A DNA stretch of 64,000 nucleotides from positions 4,235,894-4,299,893 of the forward strand of contig CP076040.1 in assembly GCA_014529675.2 (NCBI GenBank), in the 5' to 3' direction. This document shows positions 35,615-45,100 of this stretch, piece by piece (within the stretch, counting starts at the first letter, position 1; every line of letters starts with the position of its first letter). The notes beneath the pieces are model-generated. The model did not search any database and was not told where the DNA came from. It saw only the letters and a program-made list of their open reading frames with translations. Source of the DNA: Opitutia bacterium ISCC 52 (GTDB lineage: Bacteria > Verrucomicrobiota > Verrucomicrobiia > Opitutales > UBA2995). Position numbers and translations under genes: made by a program.

Positions 35615-35810
35615 CAGTTGTTAAAAAGTTTTAAAATAAGAAAAGCCTCAGTGAACGGCAATGGACTTAGACTGCAAGCCAAGGATTACTTGGAACACTT
35701 CTAAAGCATACCCATCCCAAGCATAAGATTACTTTAATAAATCCGTATATTTCCAGTCCCTCAGAAATACTGAAATATAATCACAATCTGTCTCGTCTAA
35801 GAGAAACCAC

Positions 35811-36086
35811 ATGATAAGACCCTCAAGCCCTTGTTTCATGAAAGTCACCGACACCAATGAAATTTCCTTACCTCGCGAAGAGTTTAATGAGACCTTTCTT
35901 ACCATCCAGGAGCTCTTGGCCCAGGAGGCCAATCCTGAGGAATTCATTGTCGAGGATCCATTTATTTCCAGCGCAAGTGTTAAAGTCGACCTACGCAAGC
36001 ACCTGCAAAGTCTCTATGACCGCATGGTAGATATTAAAGAATCCATGGCTCCAAGCACACACATGGTGACCATCGATTTTAGTTAG
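35811..36086 (+). CDS. Small unrecognised acidic protein
   Basis: A 91-residue protein I do not recognise. It is acidic and probably helical, with EEFNETFLTIQELLAQEANP and DLRKHLQSLYDRMVDI. A start at ATG 35838 would give 82 residues beginning MKVTDTNEISL. It is not membrane bound and has no signal peptide. A hairpin followed by a T-run at 36114 ends the transcript, which supports a real gene. Confidence 0.55.
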   Translation: MIRPSSPCFMKVTDTNEISLPREEFNETFLTIQELLAQEANPEEFIVEDPFISSASVKVDLRKHLQSLYDRMVDIKESMAPSTHMVTIDFS

Positions 36087-36113
36087 AAACCATCTACAAT
36101 CCCAACTACTTTC

Positions 36114-36143
36114 AAGCCGGCTGGACCCTCAGTCGGCTTTTTC
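36114..36143 (+). terminator. Rho-independent terminator
   Basis: A 9-bp stem (AAGCCGGCT/AGTCGGCTT, one mismatch) with an 8-base loop and a run of five T, 28 bases after the stop of the small 35811 gene. Confidence 0.75.
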
Positions 36144-36207
36144 CTGTACGAAGAGCTAAGCAGAAGCTGGACCTGTATGAGGGAGTTTGCCTACACTCCT
36201 TGGACCT

Positions 36208-37254
36208 ATGAAAAACTACCCCAGCCTAAGTCGTCGCAGTTTTCTCAAATCATCGAGCCTTGCGAGTGCGGCAGCGTTCTTACCCGCTTGCGGGAAACAA
36301 GCTCAGGTAAGTGGAATATCGGAACGCTACAAAGACCTAAACTCGTCCGACTATTTGGGCACATTGAAAACCGAAACACGGATCGATGACAGCGCCATCT
36401 TCACGGAAGGACCCGCAGTTGATAGGGAGGGGAATGTCTACTTTACCAATATTCGAGTCTCCAAGATTTTGAAATGGGATCCCAAAAAGAAAGCCCTTTC
36501 GATTTTTCGCGAAAACTCAAACGCAGCAAACGGCCTCCGATTCGACCCTCAGGGAAATCTTCTTGCATGCGAGGGAGCATCCGGGCGTGTCACACGGACC
36601 AACTTGAGAACAGGTGAGATCAGTGTCTTGGCAGATAGCTTTGCAGGAAAACAACTCCAGTCTCCCAACGACCTGGACTACGATTCACATGGACGCATCT
36701 ATTTTACCTCCCGGGGAAACAATCCTGATTTGGAGAAGGAGAACCTCAAGGCCGTCTACCGCCTCGACCCCAACGGAAGGGGTACCCAACTCCTCGCCGA
36801 ACCCGATGTGCACATGCCCAACGGAATCATTGTTTCTCCAGACGAGAAGACTCTGCACTTGATTGAAGCCCACGGTGAAGCATCCAAAAAAAGGTGCATA
36901 GTCTCATACAAACTCGCAGCAGATGGCAGCCTATCCAAACGAAGCCAGATCATTGATTTTTACCCGGGGCGAAGTGGTGACGGAATGTGCGTGGATGAAG
37001 CCGGGAACCTTTACGTCGCTGCAGGACTTCATAATGAACGTGGAAGCTCCGAAACACTGGATACACGGCCGGGTATTCATGTCATCTCACCAGAAGGCGA
37101 ACTACTTGCCTTTGTAGAAACACCCGAGGACACGATTACCAATTGCACCTTCGGCGGCGAAGACCTGAAAACCTTGTATATTACTTCCGGATCTCATCTA
37201 CTCAGCCTTCGCACAACCATTGCTGGCAAGGCAAGTTACCGGCCACAAAGCTGA
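36208..37254 (+). CDS. SMP-30/gluconolactonase-family protein, Tat lipoprotein
   Basis: A beta-propeller SMP-30/gluconolactonase/LRE-like protein expected to hydrolyse a sugar lactone. The ATG at 36208 gives MKNYPSLSRRSFLK, a twin-arginine signal (SRRSFLK) ending in the lipobox LPAC. Propeller signatures are FTEGPAVDREGNVYFTN, NGLRFDPQGNL, SPNDLDYDSHGRIYFT, PNGIIVSPDEKTLH and GDGMCVDEAGNLYVA, which contain the metal-binding Glu, Asn and Asp. It is followed by a DUF1080 lipoprotein, so both may act on sugars in the periplasm. Confidence 0.88.
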   Translation: MKNYPSLSRRSFLKSSSLASAAAFLPACGKQAQVSGISERYKDLNSSDYLGTLKTETRIDDSAIFTEGPAVDREGNVYFTNIRVSKILKWDPKKKALSIFRENSNAANGLRFDPQGNLLACEGASGRVTRTNLRTGEISVLADSFAGKQLQSPNDLDYDSHGRIYFTSRGNNPDLEKENLKAVYRLDPNGRGTQLLAEPDVHMPNGIIVSPDEKTLHLIEAHGEASKKRCIVSYKLAADGSLSKRSQIIDFYPGRSGDGMCVDEAGNLYVAAGLHNERGSSETLDTRPGIHVISPEGELLAFVETPEDTITNCTFGGEDLKTLYITSGSHLLSLRTTIAGKASYRPQS

Positions 37255-37279
37255 AGCTTTAATCATTACTAAGAAATCT

Positions 37280-37993
37280 ATGAGATATCTCTACTCCATT
37301 CTCGCTCTATCCTGCCTCTGGTTTGTCGGCTGCTCGCCCTCTGAAGAGGCCAGTCAACCATCAGTCGATCTATTCAACGGCACCAACCTGGATGGATGGC
37401 AAAATTTTGGCGGAGGTAAATTTTACGTGGAAAACGATGCCATTGTTGGCGAAGCGGCGCCTGACCTGCCCAATAGCTTTTTAGCTACCGAAAAGATGTA
37501 TGACAATTTTGAACTGGAGGTAGAATTCAAAGTCGACCCACTGCTCAACTCAGGCATTCAAATTCGGAGTAGCACCTATGCGGAAGAGACCACTACGATT
37601 CGTTGGGGAGGTCGCTTTAAGGAAGACGGAAGTCGAGACACTAGAGAACGAGTCTGGGAGAAAGGCCGCTTCTGGGGATACCAGGTAGAGATTGATCCAA
37701 CTGACCGTGGCTGGACCGGGACTCTTTATGAAGAGGGCGCTCGAGGCTTCCTTCACACACCCGATGAGAACAAAGCTCCAGCAGGCACATTCAAGGCTGG
37801 CGATTGGAACCACTTCCGAATCATCGCCCAAGACGATCACTTTCAGATCTGGCTCAATGGTGTGCAAACCGCGGATGTGCACGATGGGGACACCCCCACG
37901 GGATACATTGCTCTCCAATTACACGGCATTGGGAACAACAAAGAAAAGATCGGACAGAAAGTTTACTGGCGAAACATCAAGCTCACCCAATAA
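37280..37993 (+). CDS. DUF1080 (3-keto-disaccharide hydrolase-like) lipoprotein
   Basis: A 237-residue LamG-like fold protein of the DUF1080 family, members of which hydrolyse 3-keto-glycosides. The start is ATG 37280: signal MRYLYSILALSCLWFVGC with Cys as lipidation site. The core has LFNGTNLDGW, NSGIQIRS, WGYQVEIDP, GDWNHFRI and IALQLHG. It follows the SMP-30 gene by 26 bases; co-transcription is likely. The frame extends upstream into the SMP-30 gene, but that part has no similarity. Confidence 0.9.
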   Translation: MRYLYSILALSCLWFVGCSPSEEASQPSVDLFNGTNLDGWQNFGGGKFYVENDAIVGEAAPDLPNSFLATEKMYDNFELEVEFKVDPLLNSGIQIRSSTYAEETTTIRWGGRFKEDGSRDTRERVWEKGRFWGYQVEIDPTDRGWTGTLYEEGARGFLHTPDENKAPAGTFKAGDWNHFRIIAQDDHFQIWLNGVQTADVHDGDTPTGYIALQLHGIGNNKEKIGQKVYWRNIKLTQ

Positions 37994-37994
37994 G

Positions 37995-38288
37995 GTGAGC
38001 CGCCGGTCCCTCAAGATAGAAGAAATCGCAGCAGCCCTTCAGACTCTGGATGGGTGGGAAGTCATCGAAGTCGATGGAATCTTTCGACTACGAAAGAGCT
38101 ATGCTTTTAAGAACTTTGAGGAAGCACTCGCTTTCACTAATCAAGTAGGAGCGCTTGCTGAAGCCGAAGATCATCATCCGGAGATCTTAACCGAATGGGG
38201 CAAAGTTACCGTAACTTGGTGGACCCATACGACGAAAGGTCTGAGTTCTAATGATTTCGAAATGGCTGGAAAGGTAGACGCTCTTTAG
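37995..38288 (+). CDS. Pterin-4a-carbinolamine dehydratase
   Basis: A 97-residue PCD/DCoH-family enzyme that recycles oxidised pterin cofactors. The motif EDHHPEILTEWGKVTVTWWTH contains the conserved His-His-Pro and later His residues. The start is a GTG at 37995, one base after the stop of the DUF1080 gene. It overlaps the convergent DUF5069 gene by four bases. No aromatic hydroxylase is nearby; it may serve a molybdopterin or pterin-related role. Confidence 0.88.
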   Translation: MSRRSLKIEEIAAALQTLDGWEVIEVDGIFRLRKSYAFKNFEEALAFTNQVGALAEAEDHHPEILTEWGKVTVTWWTHTTKGLSSNDFEMAGKVDAL

Positions 38289-38731
38289 GTTCGGCCTTCT
38301 TCATGATCATACACGTCAAACCAGACGTATACGATCTTCCCAGCAGGGATATACTGAGGAATGTAGCCTTCGAGAAACTGTTGTAGCTCGATGGGCATTT
38401 CAGAAATGCGTTTACCCCGCATATCGTTGTTCCACTGAATGACCTCTGTCTCATCCTCTTGCTTGGCATTCTCCTGAATCCAGGCACCCACCGCCTCATC
38501 GTCTGCACCCGTAGCAACAAACGCTTTAAATGCGTCCGCCGTAATCCCGGTAAAATCGAAAAAGAAGTTATCCAAGGGACAATCGAAATGATATTCTCCA
38601 TTGGTTCCCGCAATAGCAGCCCGACATTTATCGAGTGTTCTACCAGCGACGACATAGCCACCGAGCAATGCTCTGGGGCTGCGTGGGAAATCTGTGGAGA
38701 GGTCTAATGCAAGCGCTTCTACTGTAGCCAT
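38285..38731 (-). CDS. DUF5069 protein
   Basis: A 148-residue soluble protein starting at ATG 38731 (MATVEALALDLS). Characteristic segments are DFPRSPRALLGGYVVAGRTLDKCRA, GEYHFDCPLDNFFFDFTG and a Tyr/Phe-rich C-terminus with VYVWFDV, which match DUF5069, a family common in Verrucomicrobiota and Planctomycetota. Function is unknown. Confidence 0.82.
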   Translation of the reverse strand: MATVEALALDLSTDFPRSPRALLGGYVVAGRTLDKCRAAIAGTNGEYHFDCPLDNFFFDFTGITADAFKAFVATGADDEAVGAWIQENAKQEDETEVIQWNNDMRGKRISEMPIELQQFLEGYIPQYIPAGKIVYVWFDVYDHEEGRT

Positions 38732-38819
38732 GCAAAGAAACAAGCTAATCTCCAAAGCCTATCCTACCCCTGTAAATCAGGTTTTTCGTTTTTTTAGTGT
38801 CAATTTAGTGTCAATCGAC

Positions 38820-38847
38820 AAAAAAAGCCTCTTGGCGTCAGAGGCTA
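38820..38847 (-). terminator. Terminator downstream of tRNA-Phe
   Basis: On the minus strand AGCCTCT/AGAGGCT flank a short loop and are followed by seven T, about 28 bases beyond the tRNA 3' end. Confidence 0.8.
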
Positions 38848-38874
38848 TAAATTCTGTAAGTCGTTGATTCATAT

Positions 38875-38950
<76 letters not shown>

Positions 38951-39030
38951 TTCCAATATAAGAGGACGGACTAAAATCCCTGCCTTGCAGGTCGTCAACT
39001 GGTTTTTCGTAAAAATATTCGTTGGTTTTC

Positions 39031-39305
39031 GGAACCCTCTTTACATTTATAATTCGCGCTGCTGAGAGGCATTTTGGTTTTGAGCGAGGCGATCCATCTC
39101 AACGTAGGGCTAAAAGCCCGTCGCGAGATGAATAACGCTGCTCAAAGCCCAAAGGACCTTAGCCCAAAGGGTTTGCGCCATTATGCTCTCCAGCGGTGTT
39201 GCTTCCAAAAGAGCGGGCTTACCAGCCCAACTCTTTCGAAACCGCCTTGCCGGATAAACCTTCTAGCTGCAAACAGCATCAAATTTTAAATGTAAAGAAG
39301 GTTCA
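39031..39305. mobile_element. MITE-like element with 26-bp inverted ends
   Basis: The ends match as an inverted repeat of about 26 bp: the left starts GGAACCCTCTTTACATTTAT, and the right is the reverse complement of TGAACCTTCTTTACATTTAA (three to four mismatches overall). The 275-bp interior has no transposase and no credible ORF and contains several short GGGCTAAAAGCCC-like hairpins. No clear target-site duplication is seen. It lies between tRNA-Phe and the Cus operon. Confidence 0.6.
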
Positions 39306-39361
39306 TAGAATGAACTGTGGGATTGATTCCTCACGATTATTAGCCCAGATTGAAGGCGAAA

Positions 39362-39745
39362 ATGAAAAAGGCAGCTGCAGTTCTAATTATCATGGCGATC
39401 TTGAATCCGCTATGCTGCTGCTTTGCCTTTGGAGAAGGTCATCAGGTCGATATGCCAATGAAGGCCGACCATTCCTGCTGCACCTCCGAGTCACAAGCTC
39501 CGGGTAGTGCCAATCAGGAACAGGATGCCATGAATTGCGAGCAGGCCAGAGACTCAGTCATTACGGCCAACGCCCACATCTCAATTCCGTTTGCAAGCCT
39601 GCTAGTGCAAAGTGATTTCTTTAAGGAGGCCCAAAGCTTGGATATCCTCCAGACATCGCTCGAGGCACCTCCAAGGAATTATGAGGCAACACAGTCGGTC
39701 CCACGTTGGGTGGGAATACAGACGGACTGTGTACGAAGACTTTGA
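39362..39745 (+). CDS. Small exported Cys-rich protein at the head of the Cus operon
   Basis: A 127-residue exported protein, starting at ATG 39362 (MKKAAAVLIIMAIL). After the signal region it carries CCC-F, H-Q-V-D-M-P-M, HSCC and later MNCEQ and DC residues, a pattern that suits metal binding, for example copper. I do not recognise a named family. The gene begins about 570 bases before cusB and is likely its operon leader. Confidence 0.7.
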   Translation: MKKAAAVLIIMAILNPLCCCFAFGEGHQVDMPMKADHSCCTSESQAPGSANQEQDAMNCEQARDSVITANAHISIPFASLLVQSDFFKEAQSLDILQTSLEAPPRNYEATQSVPRWVGIQTDCVRRL

Positions 39746-39930
39746 GATTGAGTATCATCGCTCTTGCAGGCTGCGGAGCTCGATGAATCGCTACGATTAG
39801 CACGTCGCAAACGACGGAATTACAGCTGGATTGCGATTCATTGAATGAGCCCATAAGGGGGCTCTGATCCGTACCCAAACTGCCGATCTGCAATTTGTTC
39901 CACTTGGTTAATCCACTAACCACCGAATCA

Positions 39931-41790
39931 ATGAAAACATCATCTTTAAAACTATCTTCTATTTATACCATTCCAGCCGGACTCGCTGTCGGTCTCGTAC
40001 TGGGCTACTTTCTATTTTCCACGCCGAAGAGCACAAGCTCCGACGAGCAGGCAGAGCCCTCAGCAGGAGAAATCTGGAGCTGTGCGATGCACCCCCAGGT
40101 TCAGCTGCCCGAAGCGGGCCCCTGCCCAATTTGTGGGATGGATCTGATCCCCCTGAGCGACATGCCCCCTTCGACCGCGAATGGTGCCCTGCAATTATCT
40201 GATCAAGCCCGAACATTGGCAGCCATCCAAACCACGGAGGTAAAAAAAGGCATCGCTCAAAAGGAGATACGCCTATTCGGGAAGGTGACCTATGACGAAA
40301 CGCGACTAAAATCAATCAGTGCTCGCTTTCCTGCGCGGATTGAAAAGCTCTTTGTAAATGCGACCGGTATCTCGGTGAAAGAAGGAGATCACCTCGCCTC
40401 GGTTTACAGCAAAGATTTGCTCGCTGCTCAGACCGACCTGATCACCGCGTTGAAGTTCAGCAGTCGACAGGATGCTACTCAAGGCCCTCGCGAACAGCTT
40501 CGGCAATGGGGATTCTCAGAGGAGCATATCAATGCAATCGAGCAGAAGCTGGAAGCACAGGAGTTCCTGGATATTGATGCCCCGATCGGTGGAACTGTCG
40601 TAGGAAAGTCGATACAGGAAGGTGACCATGTAAACCTGGGAGATAACTTTTTCACCATAGCTGATCTAACCCACGTCTGGATCACCTTCGACGCCTATGA
40701 GTCGGACCTGCCTTGGATCCACTATGGACAGGAAATCACCATCAACGCCGAAGCCAATCCAGGGGAAAAAATCATAGGGAAGGTTTCTCTCATTTATCCT
40801 GAAATCGATTCCATGTCCCGCACGGCGAAGATTCGCGTCTCCATTCCGAATCCCGATCAATTACTCAAACCCGGCCAATTTGTGCGTGGAATCTTGCGAG
40901 CTCAGCTCAATGAATCCGGAGGAGTCGTGGTCCCGAATCTGGCAGGCAAATGGGTCAGCCCGATGCATCCGGAGATCGTAAAGGACGGCCCTGGCAATTG
41001 TGATGTGTGTGGCATGGATTTAGTCCCTGCCGATGAAATGGGACTGGGTCCTAAAGCAGGTCGAGGAGAGCCGCTGCTGGTTCCGAGCTCCGCCATTCTG
41101 CAAACCGGAAAGAGGGCGGTTGTATACGTAGAGACCCTGGATGCAAAGGGTCCTAGTTACGAAGGTCGCGAGGTCGAGCTTGGTGTTCGAGCCGGAGACC
41201 AATTCGTAATACTAAGTGGACTCAAGGAAGGTGAGCGCGTGGTAAGCCAGGGAGCCTTTAAAATAGACAGTGCCCTTCAAATTCAAGCCAAGCCAAGCAT
41301 GATGAGTGGAAATATGGGGCAAGAGACGGGTGACGAGGGGCAAGGGATTGCTTTGCAAACTGGAATGGCGCGAGAGCTCATGCCGGGTTACTTGGCACTT
41401 CATAAAGCGCTGGCAGATGACAATCTTGAGGATTCCAAGGCGGCCCTGAACACGATGATGGAGATTACGGGGCATTCAGGAAGCCTGCCCGAATTAATAC
41501 ACTCCATGCTGGCAGCTGAAGACTTGGACGGGATTAGACGTCCTAAATTTGACGAGTTGTCGGCTGCAATGATTCAAGCCGTCAAATCCGATACTCATGC
41601 ATTTGAAGGAGACTTATACTTGATGCACTGCCCTATGGTCTATGGCCAAACCGGAGCTGATTGGATCCAAGACACTGACCAACTCCTCAATCCGTATTTT
41701 GGATCCCAAATGCTTACGTGCGGTGAGGTAAAGGGAAACCTGACTGATCATGCGGGGCATGGACACGGGGCGAGGGAGGAAAACCGATGA
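39931..41790 (+). CDS. cusB: CusB-like periplasmic adaptor with two heavy-metal-binding domains and C-terminal DUF3347
   Basis: A 619-residue membrane-fusion protein of a heavy-metal RND pump, probably for copper or silver. Residues 1-30 hold the membrane anchor. A first HMBD (CAMHP...CPICGM, Cys51, 65 and 68) is followed by the adaptor core (about 80-335, with LFGKVTYDE and DAPIGGTVVGKSIQEGD). A second HMBD lies at 341-366 (SPMHP...CDVCGM, its first Cys replaced by Ser), followed by further beta strands. A DUF3347 domain with HCPMVYG...NPYFGSQMLTCG closes the protein. The ATG at 39931 gives the anchored form. It overlaps the four-helix-bundle gene by four bases. Confidence 0.92.
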   Translation: MKTSSLKLSSIYTIPAGLAVGLVLGYFLFSTPKSTSSDEQAEPSAGEIWSCAMHPQVQLPEAGPCPICGMDLIPLSDMPPSTANGALQLSDQARTLAAIQTTEVKKGIAQKEIRLFGKVTYDETRLKSISARFPARIEKLFVNATGISVKEGDHLASVYSKDLLAAQTDLITALKFSSRQDATQGPREQLRQWGFSEEHINAIEQKLEAQEFLDIDAPIGGTVVGKSIQEGDHVNLGDNFFTIADLTHVWITFDAYESDLPWIHYGQEITINAEANPGEKIIGKVSLIYPEIDSMSRTAKIRVSIPNPDQLLKPGQFVRGILRAQLNESGGVVVPNLAGKWVSPMHPEIVKDGPGNCDVCGMDLVPADEMGLGPKAGRGEPLLVPSSAILQTGKRAVVYVETLDAKGPSYEGREVELGVRAGDQFVILSGLKEGERVVSQGAFKIDSALQIQAKPSMMSGNMGQETGDEGQGIALQTGMARELMPGYLALHKALADDNLEDSKAALNTMMEITGHSGSLPELIHSMLAAEDLDGIRRPKFDELSAAMIQAVKSDTHAFEGDLYLMHCPMVYGQTGADWIQDTDQLLNPYFGSQMLTCGEVKGNLTDHAGHGHGAREENR

Positions 41791-42158
41791 GTACGGAGTC
41801 GTTGGAAAAGTTTAAGGCCTATCAGTTGGCTATGGAGTTGTTTGATTTGGTCGTTGATGATTTTTCGGACCTCGCGAGGAAAAAGCCACTCGAACGATTG
41901 GTCTCTCAGCAATTGACGAGCGCGGACTCGATTGCAGCTAATATTGAAGAGGGACACGGGAGAGAAACAACCAAAGAGTATATCCGATTCCTGGTTATCG
42001 CCCGTGGCTCAGCTCGTGAAACCAAAGGCAGGTATGTACGGATGAGGCGATGGTTTCCCGAAGACCTCGTTACCGAGCGGACAGATCAATGCGACCACAT
42101 CATTGCCATCCTCACGAAAACCATGACCAGCCTAAGAAAGCGAGGACGCCAACAATGA
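41787..42158 (+). CDS. Four-helix-bundle protein (23S rRNA intervening-sequence/IVP family)
   Basis: A 123-residue protein with the family pattern FKAYQLAMELFDLV, IAANIEEGHGRET, EYIRFLVIARGSARET and a C-terminal helix. Relatives occur inside 23S rRNA intervening sequences and as free-standing genes; function is unknown. Here it sits between cusB and cusA, overlapping both by four bases (ATGA-type junctions), which does not match known Cus gene sets. G-rich inverted tracts flank it. It looks like an inserted cassette that preserved translational coupling. Confidence 0.85.
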   Translation: MSTESLEKFKAYQLAMELFDLVVDDFSDLARKKPLERLVSQQLTSADSIAANIEEGHGRETTKEYIRFLVIARGSARETKGRYVRMRRWFPEDLVTERTDQCDHIIAILTKTMTSLRKRGRQQ

Positions 42159-45100
42159 AACCTCCGGCTATCGATTCCACCCCCTCGTCCCCCGACCCGC
42201 GTCCCACGTCCCTCATCAACTGGCTGATTCGAGCTTGTCTCGAAAATAAGTTGATAATCGTCCTTTTGACCGTCGGCCTCATCTTTTGGGGCCTGATGGT
42301 AGCACCTTTTAATTGGGATGTAGCCGGGCTGGAAAGAGATCCTGTACCCGTAGATGCGATACCGGATATCGGAGAGAATCAGCAAATCGTGTTCACCGAT
42401 TGGAAAGGAAGATCGCCTCAGGACATTGAGGACCAGATCACCTACCCACTCACCACTGCCCTACTCGGTTTGCCCAAGGTTAAGACAGTCAGAAGTTTTA
42501 GCATGTTTGGGTTTTCTTCTATCTACATTATCTTTGAGGAAGAGGCGGAGTTCTATTGGACACGGAGTCGCATACTAGAAAAGCTGAACAGTCTTCCTTC
42601 AGGAACGCTGCCAGAAGGAGTCGCGCCAAGGCTGGGACCCGATGCAACGGCACTGGGGCAAGTCTTCTGGTATACGCTGGAAGGAAGGGATGAAGATGGA
42701 AACCCTACCAGTGGGTGGGACCTCCATGAACGAAGAAGTGTTCAAGATTGGTATGTGCGATTCGCGCTCCAGGGAGTTGAGGGGATTGCTGAAGTCTCTT
42801 CGGTCGGCGGTTATGTAAAGGAATACCAGATCGACGTGGATCCAGATGCCCTAAGGACCTACCAGCTTACTCTTCAGCAAGTGTTCAACGCGGTGCGCGC
42901 GAGCAACATCGATGTCGGGGCACGGACTGTTGAAATCAATAGCGTGGAATATGTCATCCGAGGTTTGGGCTTTATCGAAAACCTGGAAGACCTAAGACAA
43001 ACGGTGGTAGCCCATCACAACCATGTACCCATCACACTGGACCAAGTCGCTGAGATTGAATTTGGTCCGGCCGTTCGCCGTGGCGTTTTAGACAAGGAAG
43101 GAGCTGAAACGGTCGGAGGGGTCGTCGTCGCCCGTTATGGCGAAAACCCCATGGCTGCAATTCAAGCGGTAAAGAAGAAGATTGAAGAGATATCTCCGGG
43201 TCTTCCTTCAAAGACCTTGGAAGACGGTACCCAAAGCCAACTCACCATCGTTCCCTTCTACGATCGCTCGGGCTTGATCATAGAAACCTTAGGCACTTTG
43301 GAGAATGCAGTCACCCAACAAATCCTGGTCACGATCATTGTGGTCCTGCTCATGGTGCTGCATCTGAGAAGCGCAGCCCTCATCTCGAGCATATTGCCGC
43401 TGGCAGTTCTATTCTCATTTATCGGCATGAGTGTGTTCGGTGTGGATGCCAACGTGGTAGCACTATCTGGTATTGCCATCGCGATCGGCACCATCGTCGA
43501 CATGGGAGTGGTCCTGACTGAGAATATTCTCAAACACAAGGAAGCCGCGAAGAGAAAATCAGCTCCCTATGAACAGGCTGAACCTTCGAGCCAACAGCTC
43601 GTATTCAACGCTTGCTCCGAGGTAGGAGGTGCAATTGTAACTGCTGTTCTCACCACCGTCATCAGTTTCCTTCCGGTTTTTACCATGCAAGCCGCCGAAG
43701 GTAAATTGTTCAAGCCACTCGCCTATACCAAGACCTTTGCCTTGTTGGGCTCCATCCTGGTTGCCCTCACGATCTTACCTCCGATCGCCCAATGGCTCAT
43801 TGCGGGAAAGAACAACGGAGAGAAGATGAAACGTCTCCTATGGATCCTGGTGGCCTTACTGACTTTGATTGAAATCAGTGTACTCGGATGGCTGCCTTGG
43901 ATGGCGAGGATCCTCATTCTCTGTATTGCTGGATTTCACCTTCTTAAAGGAAAGCTCCCCACTCAAATAGAAGGCCGCGTGACGCTAGGCTTTAACATCC
44001 TGGTTGCCTTGCTGATTGCCAATCTCCTGGCTGGCGATTGGAGTCCACTAGGTCCTGAAAGATCGATCGGAAATCTATTATTTGTTATTCTAGCTATCGG
44101 GCTCCTGCTTGGCGCGTTCTTACTGTTCATAAGAATCTATCCTCAGCTGCTCGGATTTATCCTGAAGGTTAAAACCATCTTTTTGAGCGCAAGTGGACTC
44201 CTGGTAGTTGCAGGCTTCCTGATTGCAATCGATCTCAAGGAAGAGTTTATGCCTTCTCTCGATGAAGGTTCCTTTCTATGGATGCCCACCACCATGCCGC
44301 ATGCATCGGTGGGCGAAGTGTTGGATGTTATCCAAAAGCAGGATAAAGCCATCCGCGGAATACATGAGGTAGATACGGTAGTGGGAAAACTTGGACGCGT
44401 TGATAGTCCCCTGGACCCCGCACCTGTTTCGATGATCGAAACGATTATCAATTATGTGCCCGAGTATGAAATCGACGAAGATGGTAATATCCTGACCTAC
44501 AAATTTGATAAAGGGAGTCATGAATTCGTAAGAGATCCTGTCGGTGACCTGATCCCAGATCGAAACGGTAAACCATTTCGTAATTGGCGAGATCATATCC
44601 GATCCGCCGATGACATCTGGAAGGAAATTGTAAGTGTCGCTCAAGTGCCGGGAACTACATCTGCCCCCAAGCTCCAACCCATTGCCGCACGCCTTGTCAT
44701 GCTGCAAAGCGGAATGCGGTCACCCATGGGAATCAAGGTGTTCGGCCCGGATCTGGAAAGCCTGGAAACAGCCGCGCTCCAAATTGAATCCGCGCTAAAG
44801 AAAATTCCGTCTGTCAACTCAGCAACGGTATTCGCCGACCGCGTGGTAGGTAAGCCATACATGGAAATAGATATCAACCGTGAGTCGATCTCTCGATACG
44901 GCATGAGTATTCAATCAGTCCAAGACGTGATCGAAGTTGCGGTGGGTGGAAGGCATGTCACCCAGACCGTCGAAGGCCGGGAACGTTATCCAGTCCGGGT
45001 GCGCTACATGCGTGAGTTGCGTGATAACTTTGAAGAGATCGGGAACATCCTCGTGGCGAGTCCTGATGGCTTGCAGATCCCTCTAAAACAACTGGCTGAC

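Noticed and set aside
37220-37279. Earlier start for the DUF1080 lipoprotein
   Set aside because: The upstream codons overlap the SMP-30 gene and would bury the signal peptide; the lipobox requires the ATG at 37280.
38796-38817. Direct repeat TTAGTGTCAA beside tRNA-Phe as a possible attachment site
   Set aside because: No integrase gene or second tRNA-end copy is in the window, and the neighbours are housekeeping-like genes; evidence is too thin.
42050-42154. Longer N-terminus for CusA from an upstream ATG
   Set aside because: The extra 35 residues lie inside the four-helix-bundle gene and are His/Arg-rich without family similarity; the ATGA overlap at 42155 is the natural start.
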